Assembly: GCF_044901685.1 (NCBI RefSeq)
Contig: NZ_JBJDPS010000003.1
Span: 434,001 to 498,000 of the forward strand
From: Micromonospora_G sp044901685
GTDB lineage: Bacteria; Actinomycetota; Actinomycetes; Mycobacteriales; Micromonosporaceae
Direction: 5' to 3'
DNA: 64,000 nt
Under the pieces are notes generated by a model. It searched no databases and was not told the DNA's origin. It was given only the letters and a program-made list of their open reading frames with translations. This document shows, piece by piece, positions 32,535-41,101 of the stretch. The translations under genes were made by a program, and so were the position numbers. Each line of letters opens with the position of its first letter. The first letter of the stretch is position 1.

Positions 32535-33098
32535 TCAGGACAGCGGTGGCCGTACGGGTGGCGCGGTGAGCGAGGCGACGCTGCGCCCGGTGCCGGCGTC
32601 GACCGGCGCGGCCAGCGGGTCGGGGCGGGACACGCCGCCGATCCCGGACTGCTCGGCGGCGATCTTCTCCTGCAGGCGCAGGATGCCGTGCAGCAGCGCC
32701 TCCGGCCGGGGCGGGCAGCCCGGTACGTAGACGTCGACCGGGATGAGCTGGTCGACACCCTTGGTCACCGAGTACGAGTCCCAGTACGGTCCGCCGCAGT
32801 TGGAGCAGGCGCCGAAGGAGATGACGTACTTCGGTTCGGGCATCTGGTCGTAGAGCCGTTTGATCGCGGGCGCCATCTTGTCCGTGACCGTGCCGGAGAC
32901 CACCATCAGGTCGGCCTGGCGCGGACCGTGGGCGAACGGGATCACGCCGAGCCGGATGAAGTCGTGCCGGCCCATGCTGGTGGCGATGAACTCGATCGCG
33001 CAGCAGGCGAGCCCGAAATTGAAGACCCACAATGAGTAACGTCGGCCCCAGTTGAGCACGAACTTGATCGGCTCGCCGAGCACCCCGGGCAGTTGCAT
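32535..33098 (-). CDS. nuoB: NADH-quinone oxidoreductase subunit B
   Basis: A 187-residue subunit binding the N2 4Fe-4S cluster next to the quinone pocket. The ligands are the adjacent Cys32-Cys33 (GLACCAIEF), Cys98 (FGACSNCGG) and Cys128 (VPGCPPRPE). The C-terminus is extended with a Pro/Ala tail. It is divergent from the ECF sigma gene and likely starts the nuoB-DUF2252 transcript. Its usual partners nuoA (upstream) and nuoC/D (downstream) are not adjacent: nuoC lies 2.6 kb away and A and D are absent from the window. Confidence 0.96.
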   Translation of the reverse strand: MQLPGVLGEPIKFVLNWGRRYSLWVFNFGLACCAIEFIATSMGRHDFIRLGVIPFAHGPRQADLMVVSGTVTDKMAPAIKRLYDQMPEPKYVISFGACSNCGGPYWDSYSVTKGVDQLIPVDVYVPGCPPRPEALLHGILRLQEKIAAEQSGIGGVSRPDPLAAPVDAGTGRSVASLTAPPVRPPLS

Positions 33099-33226
33099 GG
33101 TCTCCCCCTCCGGTCGGCCACCCGACAGTGAACCACAGCATCCACGCGCCCCTCACCCGCAACCGGTCCCGTCGCCGGCACGTGTTACCGGCGTCCTCGG
33201 GCAGGGGCCCGGACGGGGAGGAAAGA

Positions 33227-33790
33227 GTGACAGTGACGACAGAGCCGGGCGTCGACGCTTCACCACCGGTCGCGGACGCCGGTGTGGCAAGCCAGGGCAG
33301 ACCCGCGACCATCGACTTCGACGCGTTCTACCACGCGCACTACCGGTCCATGACGGTTCACCTGTGTGCGTACACGGGGGACCTCGGGCAGGCCCAGGAC
33401 ATGGTCCAGGAGGCGTTCTGCCGAGCCTTCGCCCGATGGGACAAGGTGGTCCGCTACGACGACCCGGTGGCCTGGGTCCGCCGCGTCGCCTGGAACCTCG
33501 CCACCAGCCGCTGGCGGCGGCTGCGTACGGCCCAGAACTACCTGCGCCGCCAGCGCGAGGAGCACGTCCCCGGGCCGAACCCGGACCGGGTCGCCCTGAC
33601 CGCCGCGTTGGCCCAACTGCCGCCGAAGCACCGGCGCGCGGTGGTGCTGCACCACCTCGGCGACATGTCGATCGCCGAGATCGCCCGGCAGGAGGGGGTC
33701 GCGGAGGGAACGGTCAAGTCCTGGCTGCACCGGGCCCGCGCCGCGCTCGCCGCCGAGCTGACCGACCGTAAGGAGCAAGACCATGGCTGA
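33227..33790 (+). CDS. ECF RNA polymerase sigma factor, SigE-like
   Basis: A 187-residue ECF sigma factor. Region 2 (DFDAFYHAHYRSMTVHLCAY, then QDMVQEAFCRAFARW, DPVAWVRRVAWNLA) and region 4 (LPPKHRRAVVLHHLGDMSIA, then EGTVKSWLHRARAAL) are both complete. GTG 33227 with GGGGAGG five bases upstream fixes the start; frames reaching back to 33128 have none. The stop overlaps the next gene by eight bases, pointing to a sigma/anti-sigma-like pair. It is divergent from nuoB. Target promoters are unknown. Confidence 0.9.
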   Translation: MTVTTEPGVDASPPVADAGVASQGRPATIDFDAFYHAHYRSMTVHLCAYTGDLGQAQDMVQEAFCRAFARWDKVVRYDDPVAWVRRVAWNLATSRWRRLRTAQNYLRRQREEHVPGPNPDRVALTAALAQLPPKHRRAVVLHHLGDMSIAEIARQEGVAEGTVKSWLHRARAALAAELTDRKEQDHG

Positions 33791-35015
33791 CCAGAACGAG
33801 TTCGCCTACGACGACTCCGCGCTGGACGCCGAGTTCGACGCCTTCCGTACGGGCCTGTTCGACCAGGTCGTGCCGCCCGGTCCGGATGCCGTACGGCGCA
33901 CCGTCCGGCACCGCCGCCGGGTCGCCACCACCGGTGGGCTGGCGCTCGCCCTGGTGCTCGTCGTCGGGCCGGTGACCGCGCTCGCCGCGCTCAACAAGAC
34001 ACCGACCACACCGTCGCCCCCGATCGCGACCACGCAACCCGACCCGTCACCGACCACGACGCCGAGTCCCACCGCCTCACCGACGCCGAGCACCGCCGCC
34101 AGCTCGACCGCCCCGAACGGGCGGATCAGCCGGAGCGAGCTGCTCGGGGCGAGACTCGACCTGCCCGCCTGGCGCCCGGGGCCGAGTTGCGCGGACGAGG
34201 GTGCGCGACTGAGCGAGAGGTCGACCGGCAACTTCGAGAACGAACTGATCACGGTCGGGTACGGCGACATCGACGACGACGGGGCGACCGAGACCGTCGT
34301 GCTGGTCCGCTGCTCGATCAACCAGGGCGGGCCGGCGCAGGTGGTCGCCTTCGACCGGGACGACTCGGGCAGGATCGTCACGGTCGGCCAGGTGGTCCGG
34401 AGTGCGCTGGAGAAGCCCCAGTGGCTGCTCGACCTCCAGGTACGCGCCGACGGCGTGATCCGGGTGCAGGTCGCCGACATCGCACCGGGCGGCGGCTGGA
34501 ACCTGGAGTGGTCACAGAAGCAGTGGCGCGGCTACAAGCTCGACGGCGGCAAGACGGTGGACGACGCGAAGTTCGTCCAGACCGAGGGGGAACGCAGCTT
34601 CCCGGACAACCCGTACCAGGTGAACCTCCAGGTCACCGCGACGGATCTGGTCTACGGCCCGGCGGACGAAGCCGGTGCGCGTACCGGGACGGTCACCGTC
34701 ACCGTGAAGAACGTGGGGCCGGTCAACGCCGCCCGCCCACGGCTCGACTTCGCCCTGCGCCCCGGCGGGGTGGGCACGGCCGCGAGTCCGGGCTGGTACG
34801 CCTGCCAGGACGTCCGGATTGAGGGTGAGCAGACCTTCTGCACCCTGCCGGCGCTCGGTCCGGGTACGGAGCGCAAGCTGACCTTCCACCTGGTCAGCAC
34901 CGGACCGGAACTACCGACCAGCGGGACGATCGAGATCCGCCCCCTCGACGCCAAGGGCAAGGTGGCACCCGAGGGCAACGACTGGGACAACAAGATCAGC
35001 ATCACGATCAAATAG
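33783..35015 (+). CDS. membrane-anchored partner of the sigma factor (putative anti-sigma/VCBS-like)
   Basis: A 410-residue protein with a 48-residue acidic cytoplasmic N-terminus and one membrane helix (VATTGGLALALVLVVGPV, about 48-68). A Thr/Pro/Ser-rich linker follows, then a large outer domain with a calcium-type segment VGYGDIDDDGATETVVLVR, as in FG-GAP/VCBS repeats, and a C-terminal beta-rich domain (VTVTVKNVGPVNAARPRLDF). The start overlaps the sigma gene. The cytoplasmic part would be the place for sigma binding, but no known anti-sigma fold is recognised. A terminator follows. Confidence 0.7.
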   Translation: MADQNEFAYDDSALDAEFDAFRTGLFDQVVPPGPDAVRRTVRHRRRVATTGGLALALVLVVGPVTALAALNKTPTTPSPPIATTQPDPSPTTTPSPTASPTPSTAASSTAPNGRISRSELLGARLDLPAWRPGPSCADEGARLSERSTGNFENELITVGYGDIDDDGATETVVLVRCSINQGGPAQVVAFDRDDSGRIVTVGQVVRSALEKPQWLLDLQVRADGVIRVQVADIAPGGGWNLEWSQKQWRGYKLDGGKTVDDAKFVQTEGERSFPDNPYQVNLQVTATDLVYGPADEAGARTGTVTVTVKNVGPVNAARPRLDFALRPGGVGTAASPGWYACQDVRIEGEQTFCTLPALGPGTERKLTFHLVSTGPELPTSGTIEIRPLDAKGKVAPEGNDWDNKISITIK

Positions 35016-35026
35016 ATCCGGACCAT

Positions 35027-35059
35027 CGGTACGGGGCGGCGCTTCGCCGTCCCGTACCG
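35027..35059. terminator. terminator between the sigma operon and the DUF305 gene
   Basis: CGGTACGGG and CCCGTACCG close a stem extended by GCGGCG/CGCCGT around CTT/TTC (35027-35059), between two convergent stops at 35015 and 35061. Confidence 0.7.
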
Positions 35060-35060
35060 C

Positions 35061-35702
35061 CTATCCCAGCAACGCCAGCATCTGGTTGATCTGCGCGGTA
35101 CGGGACTGGTCGATCCGCCCGGCCAGTCCCTTCGCCGTCGGGTCCTGACCGAACTTGGTCTCGTTGCGGGCCATCTCGACGGCGTTGTGCTGGTGCGCGA
35201 TGAGCAGGTTGAGGAAGGCCGAATCGAACTCGGGCCCGGTGGTCCGGCCCAGCGCGGCGATCTGCTCGGGGCCGGTGGCCGGGAGTCCGCCGTGGTCGGC
35301 GTGCGCGTGCTCGTCCGGGTCCGCCTCGGTCGGCTTGCCCCAGCTCCGCAGCCAGCCGCGCATCGTCTCCCGCTCCTCGGTCTGGGTGACGTCGATCGCG
35401 GCGGCGAGGGTGCGTATCTCCGCCCGCTGGGCCCGGCTCTCGGCCAGCCGGACCAGCTCCAGTCCCTGGCCGTGGTGGGTGACCATCATCTGGAGGAACA
35501 TCACGTCGGCCGGGTTGAACGGGCCGGGCGAGGCGGTGGCGCCGGAGGACGAGGCGGCGCTCCCGGTGGGCGCGGCGACCGGGGGCGCGACCTGCGGGCC
35601 GGGGGCGACGGGCGGGCCGGTGGTCGCGGCGGGCGCGCCGCCGCAGCCGGCCAGCATCAGCGCGACCACCGGGGCGAGCAGCGTACGACGGTAACGGGGC
35701 AT
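35061..35702 (-). CDS. DUF305 lipoprotein
   Basis: A 213-residue DUF305 protein. From ATG 35702, RYRRTLLAPVVALMLAGCGG is a lipoprotein signal with the lipobox LAGC. A Pro/Ala/Ser linker follows, then the family core: DVMFLQMMVTHHGQGLELVR, and later FLNLLIAHQHNAVEMARNE. The paired HHxQ and HQHNA histidines can bind metal, and DUF305 proteins are often near copper or stress genes. It converges with the sigma operon and lies downstream of the LPMO gene on the same strand, separated from it by a hairpin. No enzyme activity is established. Confidence 0.88.
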   Translation of the reverse strand: MPRYRRTLLAPVVALMLAGCGGAPAATTGPPVAPGPQVAPPVAAPTGSAASSSGATASPGPFNPADVMFLQMMVTHHGQGLELVRLAESRAQRAEIRTLAAAIDVTQTEERETMRGWLRSWGKPTEADPDEHAHADHGGLPATGPEQIAALGRTTGPEFDSAFLNLLIAHQHNAVEMARNETKFGQDPTAKGLAGRIDQSRTAQINQMLALLG

Positions 35703-35762
35703 CTCCGTCTCCTCGGATCGGCACAACGGGGCGACCCGACACCTCGGTGCCGGGGCGCGTAC

Positions 35763-35795
35763 GGGCCCGTACCGGGTGGAGACCGGTACGGGCCC
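35763..35795. terminator. terminator downstream of the LPMO gene
   Basis: A 13-bp perfect stem GGGCCCGTACCGG/CCGGTACGGGCCC (35763-35775/35783-35795) with a 7-base loop lies 19 bases after the LPMO stop. Confidence 0.8.
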
Positions 35796-35813
35796 GCCCG
35801 ACGGGCGGTGGTG

Positions 35814-36563
35814 TCAGATCTGCTGCCAGAGGGCCGGTACGTTCGGCGGCTCCCAGCCGGGGATGGCCGTGTGCGCCTGACGGCAGCGGTAGCTGGCACC
35901 GCCGTAGGTGACGGTGCTGCCCACCGCGTACGCGGTGCCGGTGGCCCAGGTGCCACCGGCGGGCGGCGGCGGGGTCGTCGGGTTGGGCGGCGGGGTCGCG
36001 GTACGGGTCGGCGTCGGGGTGGGGTTCGGCGGGTTCGGGTTGCCTCCGCCACCACCGATCTGGAGGTCGACGCAGGAGTAGAAGGCGTTCGCGGTGTCGG
36101 CGATGTTCCAGATCGCGAGCAGCTTCTGCCGGCCCGAGAACCCACCGAGGTTGACCTGGTGCGACACCGTGGCGCCGGGCTGGCGACCACCGTCGTTGAA
36201 CAGCGCCACCCGCTGGCTGCCGATGTAGTACTCCCACGTGCTGGTCGCGTGCCGGGCGGTGAGCACCCAGTTGAACGTGACCGAGCTGCCGACCGAGGTG
36301 GCCGGCCAGTTACGGCTCTCGTCGCTCAGTACGGCGAAGTGGCCGATGTTGGCGTGGCAGTTGCGCAGCCCCTTCGGCCCCTCGACGCTCTGCGGCTCCC
36401 ACTGGATCTGCCCGCAGTTGGCGACCCGCCCCTGGGCGCAGTTGGCCTGCCTGCTCGGCGGCGACGAGATGTAGCCGTGCGCCTGCGCGGGCGCGGCGAC
36501 CACCAGGGTCGAGGCGATGACGGCGGCTGCCGACATCAGGGAGAGTAGGGCGGTTCTTCGCAT
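35814..36563 (-). CDS. secreted AA10 lytic polysaccharide monooxygenase with CBM5/12
   Basis: A 249-residue secreted copper enzyme. A signal peptide (residues 1-28, ending APAQA) exposes His29 (HGYISSPPSR), the N-terminal histidine brace residue. The AA10 core follows with CHANIGHFAVL, WPATSVGSSVTFNWVLTARH (second brace His), and WNIADTANAFYSCVDLQI. A Pro/Thr linker (about 180-205) leads to a CBM5/12-like chitin-binding module (WATGTAYAVGSTVTYGGASY, then GWEPPNVPALW). It probably cleaves chitin oxidatively. An AT-rich palindrome sits in its promoter. Length and domain order are typical of actinomycete chitin-active LPMOs. Confidence 0.93.
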   Translation of the reverse strand: MRRTALLSLMSAAAVIASTLVVAAPAQAHGYISSPPSRQANCAQGRVANCGQIQWEPQSVEGPKGLRNCHANIGHFAVLSDESRNWPATSVGSSVTFNWVLTARHATSTWEYYIGSQRVALFNDGGRQPGATVSHQVNLGGFSGRQKLLAIWNIADTANAFYSCVDLQIGGGGGNPNPPNPTPTPTRTATPPPNPTTPPPPAGGTWATGTAYAVGSTVTYGGASYRCRQAHTAIPGWEPPNVPALWQQI

Positions 36564-36598
36564 CGGGGCTCCTTACTCGAACTGTGCAGGGCGCCCTT

Positions 36599-36633
36599 GT
36601 AAATTTATAGTAAACACTATTTACAGTAAATAG
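36599..36633 (-). promoter_or_regulatory. AT-rich palindromic operator upstream of the LPMO gene
   Basis: CTATTTAC-A-GTAAATAG at 36617-36633 is a perfect 8-1-8 palindrome. GTAAACACTATTTAC (36610-36624) overlaps it with 5-bp arms, and GTAAATTTAT lies next to it. The block is about 40-70 bases upstream of the LPMO start, in DNA otherwise over 65 percent GC, and looks like tandem repressor or activator sites. It differs from the DasR consensus. Confidence 0.65.
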
Positions 36634-36673
36634 CTGGAAACAAGTTTGTCGATGGATTTGTCGCCCCACGCGG

Positions 36674-36722
36674 CGGCGGCCCGGTCCCCACCCCCGCCCA
36701 GGGGTGGCAGACCGGGCCGCCG
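36674..36722. terminator. terminator downstream of uppP
   Basis: CGGCGGCCCGGT and ACCGGGCCGCCG (36674-36685/36711-36722) form a perfect 12-bp stem, with a further CCCCACC/GGGGTGG pairing inside. It lies 12 bases after the uppP stop on the minus strand. Confidence 0.75.
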
Positions 36723-36734
36723 CGACGGATCGGA

Positions 36735-37571
36735 TCAGGTGGCGGAGATCGTGCCGGTGCCGACCAGGAGCAGCACGACCGTACCGAGGATCAGCCGGTA
36801 GACGATGAACATCGTGTACGTGTGCCGGGCGATGAACTTCAGCAGCCAGGCCACCGCCAGGTACCCGACGATCCCACTGACCAGGGTCGCGGTGATGGTC
36901 GCCGGCCAGCCGACCCCGGTGGCGATGTTGTCGTACTCGTCCACCACCTGCAGGGCACCGGCGGCCATCAGCGCGGGGATCGAGAGGAAGAACGACAGCC
37001 GGGTCACCGTCACCCGGTCCAGGTCGCGCAGCAGCCCGGCCGACATCGTGGCGCCCGAGCGGGAGATGCCGGGGATCAGCGCCAGCGACTGGACGGTACC
37101 GATGATCAGCGTGTCCTTCCAGGTCACGTCCTTCTCGTGGCGTACCTGGGTGGCCGCCCGGTCGGCGAACCACATCACCCCGGACCAGCCGATCAGCGCG
37201 AACCCGACGAACCAGAGGCTGCGCAGGGTGGTCTCGATCTGGTCCTTGAAGAGCAGACCGATGATGCCGATCGGGATCGAGCCGAGGATGACCGCCCACC
37301 CGAACCGGTAGTCGGGATTGACCCGGGCCGCCGGGCTGAACACGCCCCGGAACCAGGCGGTGAGAATCCGGACCAGGTCACGGCGGAGGTAGAGCAGGGT
37401 CGCGAACACCGCGCCGACCTGGATGATCGCGGTGAACGCGGTGATGTCAGGGTCGTCGATGGAGTAGCCGAGCAGCTTCTCCAGGATGGTGAGGTGACCG
37501 GTGCTGGATACCGGCAGGAACTCGGTGAGCCCCTCCACCGCGCCCAGCAGCACCGCTTCCAGGATGTTCAC
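36735..37571 (-). CDS. uppP: undecaprenyl-diphosphatase UppP (BacA)
   Basis: A 278-residue membrane enzyme that recycles undecaprenyl diphosphate for peptidoglycan synthesis and gives bacitracin tolerance. Both family motifs are present: EGLTEFLPVSSTGHL (residues 14-28, catalytic Glu) and PGISRSGATMSAGLL (about 166-180, catalytic Arg/Ser). About eight membrane helices are expected. It starts at ATG 37571 and is monocistronic, with its own terminator. Residues and length are normal. Confidence 0.95.
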   Translation of the reverse strand: MNILEAVLLGAVEGLTEFLPVSSTGHLTILEKLLGYSIDDPDITAFTAIIQVGAVFATLLYLRRDLVRILTAWFRGVFSPAARVNPDYRFGWAVILGSIPIGIIGLLFKDQIETTLRSLWFVGFALIGWSGVMWFADRAATQVRHEKDVTWKDTLIIGTVQSLALIPGISRSGATMSAGLLRDLDRVTVTRLSFFLSIPALMAAGALQVVDEYDNIATGVGWPATITATLVSGIVGYLAVAWLLKFIARHTYTMFIVYRLILGTVVLLLVGTGTISAT

Positions 37572-37689
37572 ATGCGCCTCTCGGAGCCGGGATGGAGGCC
37601 GGAGGAGGATCGACTGCCAGGTGGATCATCCCTCGACGGGCGTTGACGCTAACGCAGCGCCGACGGTAAGGGTCGGCGAGGGGCGCGGC

Positions 37690-39186
37690 TCAGTACGTGG
37701 GCCGCTGCAACAGGCTCAGGAACTCGACCAGCAGCCGCTCACGCAGCCGTACCGGCGCGGCGTCGAGCAGGGTGTTGACCACGGCCACCCGCTCCGGCAA
37801 CGGCGCCGCACCCCCGGCCCCGGTTGCATCCGGACCGGCCTGGCCCCCCAGCCCCAGCCCGGCGGCCAGGCCGGCGACCAACTCTGGCGTCAACCGCTCC
37901 GGGGTCAGCGAGCCGGCCAGCGCGAGCAACTCGGCCGGCAGCCGGACCGGACCGGCCGCCCGCGCGGCGGCCACCGCCGCCCGCAGGTCCACCCCGAAAT
38001 CGGCCACCCGGGGCGCCACCGCCGCCGTCACCGTCAGGTGGACGCTCGCCGGCAGGTCGCCGTACGACATCTGGGGTTGGGTGTGCCACCCACGGACGGT
38101 GAGTTCGTCGACCAGGACAAACAGGTCGAGCCCCGGGTCCTCGCTGGTGAAGCAGACCACGGTCGCCTCCGGCTCGGCCAGCAGCCGCAGCCCGTCGACA
38201 CCGGCCACCTCGGCCGCCAGCCCGCGCACCGCGTCCACAGTGGTCCGGGCCAGGGCCAGGTAACCCGCGTCACCGATGTGCCGCATGGTGGCGAAGGCCG
38301 CGGCGATCGGGCCACCGGACCGGGTGGACGAGATCACCGGATTGACCATCGTGTAGCCGGGCCACTCGGCGAAGGCGAAGTACTGCGGCCGGCGCAGTTC
38401 GGCGTCGCGGTGCAGCAGGACCGAGACACCCTTCGGCGCGTAGGCGTACTTGTGCAGGTCCACCGAGATCGAGGTGACCCCGGGAACGGAGAAGTCGAAC
38501 GGCGGCACCTCGATCCCGAGCCGGCGCAGGTACGGCAGGGTCCAGCCGCCGAAGCAGGCGTCCACGTGGCAACGTACCCCGGCGGCCGAGGCGATCTCGG
38601 CGATCGCGGCCACCGGGTCGACCACCCCGTGCGCGTACGACGGCGCGGAACACGCCACCAGCACCGTCTGCGGCCCGATCGCGGCGGCGACGTCGGCCGG
38701 CGCCGGACGCAGCGTCTTCGGCGACACCGGCACCAGGTCGAGCGCGACCCCGAGGTAGTGCGCCGCCTTCGCGAACGCCGCGTGCGCGGTCACCGGCACC
38801 ACCAGCCGGGGCGCGTCGAGGTCGGGGCGGGCGTCCCGGGCCGCCTTCACCGCCAGGATCAGCGACTCGGTGCCGCCGCCGGTGACACTGCCGACCACCT
38901 CCGGCGCACTGCTGCCCGGACCGCCGCCGAGCACCGACGCGGCCGCGCCGACGAGTGCGTTCTCCATCGCCAGCAGCGACGGGAACGCGGTCGGGTCGAG
39001 CCCGTTCACCTGCGCCGACAGGGCGTACGCCGAGTGGGCCAGGTCGTCCAGGCCGGGCACCGCCGGGTCGTAGACGTACGCGAACAACCGCCCGCCGTGC
39101 GTCGGCCGGTCGCCCGCCCGCAACCCACGCACCTCGTCCAACACCTGAGCAGCAGCCACCCCAACCCCCGGCAACGCCTCCACCAT
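37690..39186 (-). CDS. PLP-dependent decarboxylase/lyase, sphingosine-1-phosphate-lyase-like
   Basis: A 498-residue fold-type I PLP enzyme. GSVTGGGTESLILAVKAARD binds the cofactor phosphate, HVDACFGGWTLP carries the Asp contacting the pyridine nitrogen, and SVDLHKYAYAPKGVSVLLHR holds the Schiff-base Lys in the context typical of sphingosine-1-phosphate lyase. The C-terminal 90 residues are Ala/Gly/Leu-rich and extra. The substrate could be a phosphorylated amino alcohol or an aromatic or acidic amino acid. ATG 39186 is favoured over a start 21 bases upstream, although neither has a good ribosome-binding site. A repeat cluster lies just upstream. Confidence 0.85.
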   Translation of the reverse strand: MVEALPGVGVAAAQVLDEVRGLRAGDRPTHGGRLFAYVYDPAVPGLDDLAHSAYALSAQVNGLDPTAFPSLLAMENALVGAAASVLGGGPGSSAPEVVGSVTGGGTESLILAVKAARDARPDLDAPRLVVPVTAHAAFAKAAHYLGVALDLVPVSPKTLRPAPADVAAAIGPQTVLVACSAPSYAHGVVDPVAAIAEIASAAGVRCHVDACFGGWTLPYLRRLGIEVPPFDFSVPGVTSISVDLHKYAYAPKGVSVLLHRDAELRRPQYFAFAEWPGYTMVNPVISSTRSGGPIAAAFATMRHIGDAGYLALARTTVDAVRGLAAEVAGVDGLRLLAEPEATVVCFTSEDPGLDLFVLVDELTVRGWHTQPQMSYGDLPASVHLTVTAAVAPRVADFGVDLRAAVAAARAAGPVRLPAELLALAGSLTPERLTPELVAGLAAGLGLGGQAGPDATGAGGAAPLPERVAVVNTLLDAAPVRLRERLLVEFLSLLQRPTY

Positions 39187-39205
39187 GCCGGCCACCGTAC
39201 AGCGC

Positions 39206-39257
39206 AAGGAAGGGCCCCCTGTTATCGGATTCGGTCGAGGAAGGGCCCCTTGTTAAC
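39206..39257. repeat. two copies of the AAGGAAGGGCCCCTTGTTAAC repeat
   Basis: AAGGAAGGGCCCCCTGTTAT begins at 39206 and GAGGAAGGGCCCCTTGTTAA begins at 39237, spaced 31 bases and in the same orientation. The same motif recurs inverted between proB and proA at 42211-42259. It is a dispersed intergenic repeat, here between the promoter of the PLP enzyme and the end of the GPH transporter. Confidence 0.8.
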
Positions 39258-39263
39258 ACCGGA

Positions 39264-40613
39264 TCATGCCGCCGACTCGGCTTCGGCGAGGCGGTCGGGG
39301 GTGAGGTCGTAGCGGCGCAACAACAACAGCGGCAGGCCGACCAGCACGGCCGGCAGCACGGTGAAGCCGAGCAGCACCCCCAGCCGGGCGGTGTCCGACT
39401 GGGCGGCCGCCGTACCGGTGTCCGACGAGACGTAGCCGAAGAGCTGCAACACCAGTCCGTAGATGCCGGGACCGAAGGCCAGCCCGAGGGTCTCCCCCGC
39501 CGTCCACACACCGGTGAAGACCCCGGCCTGCCGGCGACCGGTCCGCGCGGTGTCGTACGCGATGCAGTCCGGCAGCATGGCGAACGCGAACACCTGGAGG
39601 CCCGCGTACCCGCAACCGATCACCACGACCACCAGGTACGGCGACGGGTACGGCAGCACCGGCGCGGCGACCAGCGCGAACGCCCCCACCGCGAAGACCA
39701 GTGAGGCCAGTACGAAGGCCCGCAGCTTGCCCGTCCGGGCGCCGATCCGGGACCAGAGCGGCATCACCAGCAACGCCGGTCCGACAAAGGCGGCGAACAC
39801 CAGTGTGGTCCCGGTGCCGGCGTCGTCGAGCACCTGCTCGACGAAGTAGTTGACCCCGGCCAGCACGGTCGCGGTGCCGGCCGACTGGATCACAAAACAC
39901 GCCAGGAGCAGTCGGAACGGCCGGTTTCCGGCCACCACCGCGAGCTGCGCCCGCAGCGTCGGCTCGCTCTCCCCGACCGTGCCGACCGGAACGTCCCTGG
40001 TCCCCAGGAAGACGCCGACCGCGCCGACCAGGATCAGTACCCCGACGAAGAGCCCCATCCAGCGGTGTCCCGGCAGGCCCGACCCACCCGCGTCCACCAC
40101 CATCGGGGCGACCGCGCCGGAGACCAGGATGGCGACCGCCAGCACCGCGATCCGCCAGGTCATCAGGTGGGTCCGCTCCTGGTAGTCGGCGGTCAGCTCG
40201 GCCGGCATCGCCACGTACGGCACCTGGAAGAGGGCAAACGCGGTCGCCGCGGCCAGGAAGGTGACCGCTACGTACCAGCCGGCGTCCGTGCCGGTGCCCA
40301 CCGGACCGGCGAACATCACCGCGAAGAGCACCGCCAGGGCCACCCCGCCGAGCAGAAGGTACGGCCGGCGCGGCCCCCACCGGGACCGGGTCCGGTCGGA
40401 GATCCGGCCGACGACCGGGTTCACCAGCACGTCCCACGCCTTCGGCAGCAGCACCAGCAGGGCAGCGACACCGGCCGCTACGCCGAGCGTGTCGGTCAGG
40501 TACGGCAGCAGCACCAACCCCGGTACGGTGCCGAAGGCGCCGGTGGCCAGCGATCCCAGCGCGTACCCGACGTGGACCCGACGGGGCAGGCCGGTGCCCG
40601 ACGAGGCATTCAT
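39264..40613 (-). CDS. MFS/GPH-type sugar-cation symporter
   Basis: A 449-residue transporter with about twelve hydrophobic helices. The early block LLPKAWDVLVNPVVGRISDR, then TRSRWGPRRPYLLLGG, is characteristic of the glycoside-pentoside-hexuronide:cation symporter family. Later, PDCIAYDTARTGRRQAGVF fits the same family. Substrate is likely a sugar or glycoside, though none can be named. ATG 40613 is chosen because the frame extending to 40886 overlaps the ATL gene. It is followed by the GGGCCC repeats. Confidence 0.85.
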   Translation of the reverse strand: MNASSGTGLPRRVHVGYALGSLATGAFGTVPGLVLLPYLTDTLGVAAGVAALLVLLPKAWDVLVNPVVGRISDRTRSRWGPRRPYLLLGGVALAVLFAVMFAGPVGTGTDAGWYVAVTFLAAATAFALFQVPYVAMPAELTADYQERTHLMTWRIAVLAVAILVSGAVAPMVVDAGGSGLPGHRWMGLFVGVLILVGAVGVFLGTRDVPVGTVGESEPTLRAQLAVVAGNRPFRLLLACFVIQSAGTATVLAGVNYFVEQVLDDAGTGTTLVFAAFVGPALLVMPLWSRIGARTGKLRAFVLASLVFAVGAFALVAAPVLPYPSPYLVVVVIGCGYAGLQVFAFAMLPDCIAYDTARTGRRQAGVFTGVWTAGETLGLAFGPGIYGLVLQLFGYVSSDTGTAAAQSDTARLGVLLGFTVLPAVLVGLPLLLLRRYDLTPDRLAEAESAA

Positions 40614-40731
40614 GGGGCGGAATGCTAGTGGCGCGCTCGGTCCCGGCGTACCCACCGAAGATCCGGTGCTGATCGTCCGGTCAGTTGCCGGATGCGGATC
40701 GTCCGCTCGTCGGCGGCTGTCGACGGTTTGC

Positions 40732-41040
40732 TCAGTGTTCGGGTGACCAGGCGGCGGCGCGCAGGTCCACCCGCTCCCCGCGCATCGCGGTGCCCTCGGC
40801 GACCAGCCGGGCCCGCGCCCTCGTCTCGTGCCCCGGCGGCAGCCGACCGGCGGAGTTGACCACCCGGTACCAGGGCACCCCGCCACCGTGCCGTTTCATG
40901 ATCGAGCCGACCTGACGGGCGGAGTTGCGTCCGGACCGATCGGCGAGGGCGTCCGCTATCGCCCCGTACGACATCACCCGTCCCGGCGGGATCCGTTCGA
41001 CCAGGGCGAGCACCGCCTCCACGTACTCTTCCGTAGTCAC
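40732..41040 (-). CDS. alkyltransferase-like DNA repair protein (ATL, MGMT-like)
   Basis: A 102-residue protein matching only the C-terminal DNA-binding part of O6-alkylguanine-DNA alkyltransferase: VERIPPGRVMSYGAIAD, RQVGSIMKRHGGGVPWYRVV, then GHETRARARLVAEG. The acceptor cysteine of MGMT (PCHRV) is replaced, here reading PWYRV, which is the mark of ATL proteins. They bind O6-alkylguanine and recruit nucleotide excision repair. It is divergent from proB. Length is right for the family. Confidence 0.92.
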   Translation of the reverse strand: MTTEEYVEAVLALVERIPPGRVMSYGAIADALADRSGRNSARQVGSIMKRHGGGVPWYRVVNSAGRLPPGHETRARARLVAEGTAMRGERVDLRAAAWSPEH

Positions 41041-41101
41041 GAATCACCAGCATATGGGAGCCGAACCGCACCTAGCGACGGTCGCCGCGCAGAATGGGCG
41101 G

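Noticed and set aside
21127..33098. A standard 14-gene nuo operon
   Set aside because: No nuoA, D, E, F or G is present, and unrelated genes lie between nuoB, nuoC, nuoH and nuoI.
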